A stretch of DNA of 9,135 nt from an uncultured Campylobacter sp. GTDB taxonomy: Bacteria > Campylobacterota > Campylobacteria > Campylobacterales > Campylobacteraceae. This document shows positions 6,663 to 9,135 of this stretch, in pieces (position 1 is the stretch's first letter; each line of letters starts with the position of its first letter). The notes under the pieces were generated by a model that did no database searches, was not told the DNA's origin, and saw only the letters and a program-made list of their open reading frames with translations. The stretch is from NCBI RefSeq assembly GCF_938045465.1, contig NZ_CALIBF010000104.1, forward strand, positions 1-9,135, read 5' to 3'. The translations under genes were made by a program, and so were the position numbers.

Positions 6663-7823
6663 TTAAAATTTCGCCCTTTTCGACGCCATCAAAACGAGCC
6701 CCACCGCAAACGACGCCGCGAGCAGATGGCTGCCGCCGTAGCTCAGAAACGGCACGGCGATGCCCTTGACCGGCGAGATCGACGTGATGCCGTAGGAGTT
6801 GATGATAAACGAAAAGAAAAACATAAAGCCGATACCCAGGCAGAAGAGGAAATTTACGTTACTCGGCGACTTGCTCGCGGTCTGAAAGATGCGAAATAGC
6901 ATCGCATAAAATAGCGCCACGATAAGCAAAATCCCGACGAACCCCCACTCCTCGGCTATACCTGCGAGCACGAAGTCGGTATGCACCTCGCTCAGATATC
7001 CTAGCTTAAAGCTTCCAAGCCCAAGCCCCTGCCCGAAAAACTCGCCGTTGCTTATCGCATTTAGCGAGTGTCCGACCTGATACGGCGCGCTAGCGTCCTC
7101 TATACGCAGCCCGGCGGCTGTTTCGGGCGACATAAACGACAGCACGAAATCCTGCACGCCACCCCACCACGAGCGCACGCGATCGACCCTGTGCGCGCTC
7201 GTGACGATAAAAACATAAGCAAGCCCCAAAATCCCCATAAAGCTAAAGCCGATGAGCTTAAAACTCGTACCCGCGAAAAGCGACATAAAAATCATCGTAA
7301 GCCCCAGCACCGCGACCTGCCCCAGATCATTTTGCACGATGGCGACCAGGATCACCACGAAGCCGAAAAGCGCTACGTAAGGAAGCAGCGTCGCGATCTC
7401 GCGCCCGATGCTTTTTTTGGAGTGATCGAGCTTGCGCGAGAAGCTCCACGCCAAAAAGTAGATGAAGCCCACCTTGAAAAATTCCACCGGCGCGAGGTTA
7501 AAAAACGGCAGTCTGATCCAGCGCGCTGCGCCGTTTACGTCGGCGACCAGGGATTTGGGCAAAAAGCCCATCGCGAGCATCAAAATCCCCATTATCGCAA
7601 AAAGCGACATGCACACCGGCGTTAGGCATTTATCGGGATCGGCGCGCGAGACGATCCACATCACCGCGATGCAGGCGATCCCTACCGCGCACTGACGATA
7701 AAAAAAATGCAGTGGTGTAGCGCCCAGCAGAAGCACCGTATACGAGCTCAGCGACAGCGAAAATATCATGCCGATCGTAATGAGCGCGCAGGTGAAGTAA
7801 TATAGCCATTTATCGGTTCTCAA
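6663..7823 (-). CDS. ftsW: FtsW-type SEDS peptidoglycan glycosyltransferase
   Basis: A 386-residue polytopic inner-membrane enzyme that polymerises lipid II with a class B PBP during septation. About ten hydrophobic segments are visible. SEDS signatures include VNGAARWIRL (96-105) with PVEFFK (112-117), QNDLGQ (164-169), GQGLGLGS (264-271), the catalytic Asp283 in HTDFVLA, and PFLSYGGSHLL (358-368). The ftsW name over rodA rests on the murG neighbour and general resemblance, so a RodA/MrdB role is not fully excluded. The loop at about 220-250 is longer than in E. coli FtsW. The start is TTG: an in-frame TGA abuts it, and GGAG (7830-7833) is six bases away. An out-of-frame five-codon ATG ORF overlaps the start. 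No clear promoter is seen; a structured GC-rich region lies upstream. Confidence 0.88.
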   Translation of the reverse strand: MRTDKWLYYFTCALITIGMIFSLSLSSYTVLLLGATPLHFFYRQCAVGIACIAVMWIVSRADPDKCLTPVCMSLFAIMGILMLAMGFLPKSLVADVNGAARWIRLPFFNLAPVEFFKVGFIYFLAWSFSRKLDHSKKSIGREIATLLPYVALFGFVVILVAIVQNDLGQVAVLGLTMIFMSLFAGTSFKLIGFSFMGILGLAYVFIVTSAHRVDRVRSWWGGVQDFVLSFMSPETAAGLRIEDASAPYQVGHSLNAISNGEFFGQGLGLGSFKLGYLSEVHTDFVLAGIAEEWGFVGILLIVALFYAMLFRIFQTASKSPSNVNFLFCLGIGFMFFFSFIINSYGITSISPVKGIAVPFLSYGGSHLLAASFAVGLVLMASKRAKF

Positions 7824-7827
7824 TCAT

Positions 7828-7833
7828 CTCTCC
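7828..7833 (-). promoter_or_regulatory. ribosome binding site deciding the TTG start of ftsW
   Basis: On the minus strand GGAGAG is followed by ATGATTG. The ATG is too close to the GGAG core (two bases) and opens only MIENR before a stop. The TTG is six bases away and opens the full SEDS frame. The TGA directly before TTG rules out any upstream in-frame start. Confidence 0.65.
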
Positions 7834-7859
7834 GTTTTAAAATTTATTCGCATTTACGC

Positions 7860-7925
7860 GCGCCGTGCACGCTTCGTCTGCCGCGCGAGGCTCAAACCTC
7901 GCATCGCGCCCGCGGCGCACGGCGC
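7860..7925. repeat. nested GC-rich inverted repeat upstream of ftsW
   Basis: The outer arms GCGCCGTGC (7860-7868) and GCACGGCGC (7917-7925) pair over 9 bp. Inside, GCCGCG (7880-7885) pairs with CGCGGC (7911-7916). The core GCGAGG-CTCAAA-CCTCGC (7885-7902) forms a hairpin sharing one base with the middle stem. All are perfect. It lies 37 bases before the ftsW start and could fold in an mRNA leader on the minus strand, but no T-run marks it as a terminator. Confidence 0.5.
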
Positions 7926-7987
7926 CGATCGTGGCACCGCCTTTTGGCGCGCAATGCGATCGTGCATCTTTAGCGTGCGGCACGCAT

Positions 7988-8313
7988 TATTTTTCTCGCA
8001 CATAGGCGGCTTTATGGCGCACACTACGGGATAGTGCGCAACAAGGTACGATCTCTCGTTATCCCGTAAGACGCGTATTGCCTACGCTCTATTCTAACAT
8101 ATCGCGACGACTTTCGACGCACGCTACGGATAGAGCGCCGCGAAGCGCAATCCACGCCGCTTTTTAAGCGTGCATTTTACTCTCGCGTATCGCGCAGCCT
8201 TTCGACACGCGCTGCCGGCCGTAGAGCGCAACCTCGCACTATCTTTAATACACAGGCGGGTGCATTTTACTCTAGCAGGCGTATCGCGGCGACTTTTAGC
8301 ACGCGATAGTTGC
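7988..8313. repeat. degenerate tandem repeat, period about 90-98 bp
   Basis: Four related blocks start near 8006, 8104, 8192 and 8286 (spacings 98, 88, 94). Each has a GCG-n-GACTTTCGACGC-like core; the first three continue with a CTACGG-TAGAGCGC-like part, and the fourth is shorter. Blocks three and four are preceded by the exact 14-mer GTGCATTTTACTCT (8170-8183, 8260-8273) and then CGTATCGCG. Weaker versions precede the first two. Not CRISPR: units are too divergent and spacers are not unique. Open frames across it appear to be readings of the repeat. Confidence 0.55.
8025..8068. repeat. inverted repeat TACGGGATA / TATCCCGTA
   Basis: Perfect 9-bp arms at 8025-8033 and 8060-8068 enclose 26 bases. 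The left arm also belongs to a competing local hairpin, CACTA-CGGGA-TAGTG, with GCG/CGC extending it after a two-base bulge. The two structures cannot form together. Confidence 0.45.
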
Positions 8314-8860
8314 AAAATTTTGCGCCGCAACATCATTGTAAACGACGCGCTCGCGTGCCAATAGATTTTCAACGCGCGGCGGCGTAAACGTGCTGCATCT
8401 TACACAATACAGCCATACTGAAAAATGCAACTTGGCTACAAAAACGCGCTTGTACCGCAGGCGGTACGAAATTTCGTTTTAAATTTATTCGCCGCTACGG
8501 CGCAAATTTATTAAATTTATACGCGCAGCTAAACAAATTCCATTCAAAATTTTACGCCGCAGAGCATGTAAGCACATTCGTATCGCAAAACATACCGCAT
8601 GCAGCCGCACTGCGAATTATAACCCGCACAAAACACCGCGCGCCAAACAGCTTTGTCGCGCCGTTCACGATCTATCGGCTTTTGGCGTGTGACACGGGTA
8701 CTCGCACTGGAAATCAGCCGCTGTGAACGACAACCTCAGTACTCTGCGCATCGACCTTCAAAGTATGAAATCTTTCCGCCAATGTACTCGCGCGCGGGCA
8801 AGCCAGTCTGCAGCAACTTCTTCCACTTGCGCAGTCGCAAGACGTTTCATGTCGGCGCGG
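8314..8860. other. non-coding or decayed stretch without recognisable genes
   Basis: No gene with a ribosome binding site or family resemblance. It includes the perfect inverted repeat GTACCGC-AG-GCGGTAC (8452-8467) abutting the palindrome CGAAATTTCG (8467-8476), and the hairpin CGCCG-CTA-CGGCG (8490-8502). An isolated minus-strand TATAAT lies at 8616-8621. Positions 8600-8860 have few AAATTT motifs and open frames on both strands, but none I can name. Confidence 0.45.
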
Positions 8861-9135
8861 CGTGATTTAAAATTCAGGTCCGTTGCGGCAAATTTTAAAA
8901 TTTCAAAATTCCAAAGCCCTAAAAAAGCGAAATTTTAAAATTTTAAATTCTGCTGGTCTTTGTAAATTTATAAAATTTAAAATCGTAAAATTCTTTAGTT
9001 CAAATTTTTAAATTTTAAATCCTGTGCCTTTTTCGCTCCACTCGCGCCTTAAAATTTCACGCCGCGATTAAAATTTAACGCCAAGAACACAGCGCACATT
9101 AAACTGCGCCTTATAAATTTAGACAGCGAGCATGC
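8861..9135. other. AT-rich spacer dense in AAATTT
   Basis: I count about eleven AAATTT hexamers in 275 bases, with the 14-bp palindrome AAATTTTAAAATTT at 8890-8903 and 8930-8943. There is no gene, promoter or terminator I can support. The window ends within it. Confidence 0.55.

Noticed and set aside
7068..7625. 185-codon plus-strand frame inside ftsW
   Set aside because: Antisense to an intact SEDS gene; the His/Arg-rich product is typical of a reverse-strand artefact.
7988..8313. CRISPR array
   Set aside because: Units are divergent, about 90 bp, without identical short repeats and unique spacers, and no cas genes are nearby.
8170..8364. 64-codon plus-strand frame opposite the previous one
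   Set aside because: Also a reading of the tandem repeat (HFTLA twice), with no ribosome binding site.
8124..8372. 82-codon minus-strand frame with repeated ARVKCT segments
   Set aside because: The repeats are simply the degenerate tandem DNA repeat read in one frame; it needs a TTG start, lacks a ribosome binding site and resembles no family.
8653..8865. 70-codon plus-strand frame in the distal region
   Set aside because: TTG start without Shine-Dalgarno, no recognisable motif, and other frames in the same stretch are equally open.
7824..9135. tRNA or rRNA gene in the long non-coding stretch
   Set aside because: I found no T-loop GTTCGA-type box with acceptor and anticodon stems, and no rRNA-like segment.

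Overview
The window looks like chromosome from a Campylobacter species. All five recognisable proteins read as campylobacterotal, the sigma-70 promoters have strong extended -10 boxes, and the intergenic DNA is saturated with AAATTT and the palindrome AAATTTTAAAATTT. The fairly GC-rich coding sequence points, by inference only, to one of the higher-GC oral species (gracilis, rectus or showae group) rather than C. jejuni.

Layout. Positions 1-352 are AT-rich spacer with a possible tiny ORF and the porin terminator. Positions 353-1744 (-) encode an OprD-type outer membrane porin with its own promoter. Positions 2180-4021 (-) encode the Hsp90 chaperone HtpG, with a hairpin terminator at 2111-2138. 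Its control region has a consensus sigma-70 promoter overlapped by a half-degenerate CIRCE (HrcA) operator, and a 10+10 bp inverted repeat with the geometry of an HspR (HAIR) operator just upstream. Divergent from htpG, positions 4370-5281 (+) encode a single-pass membrane protein with a periplasmic cysteine-paired Sel1/Hcp-like repeat domain. It ends convergently with murG (5511-6524, -), which lies downstream of the SEDS glycosyltransferase gene ftsW (6663-7823, -). Both are peptidoglycan genes of the dcw type: FtsW polymerises lipid II at the septum and MurG makes lipid II.

The last 1.3 kb (7824-9135) has no convincing gene. Its first half is unusually GC-rich and holds a nested inverted repeat 37 bp upstream of ftsW, mutually exclusive inverted repeats, and a degenerate tandem array with a period of about 90-98 bp. 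The last 275 bp return to AAATTT-rich spacer. The points most worth a second look are the apparent HrcA plus HspR control of htpG, the structured non-coding block before ftsW, and the AAATTT enrichment.
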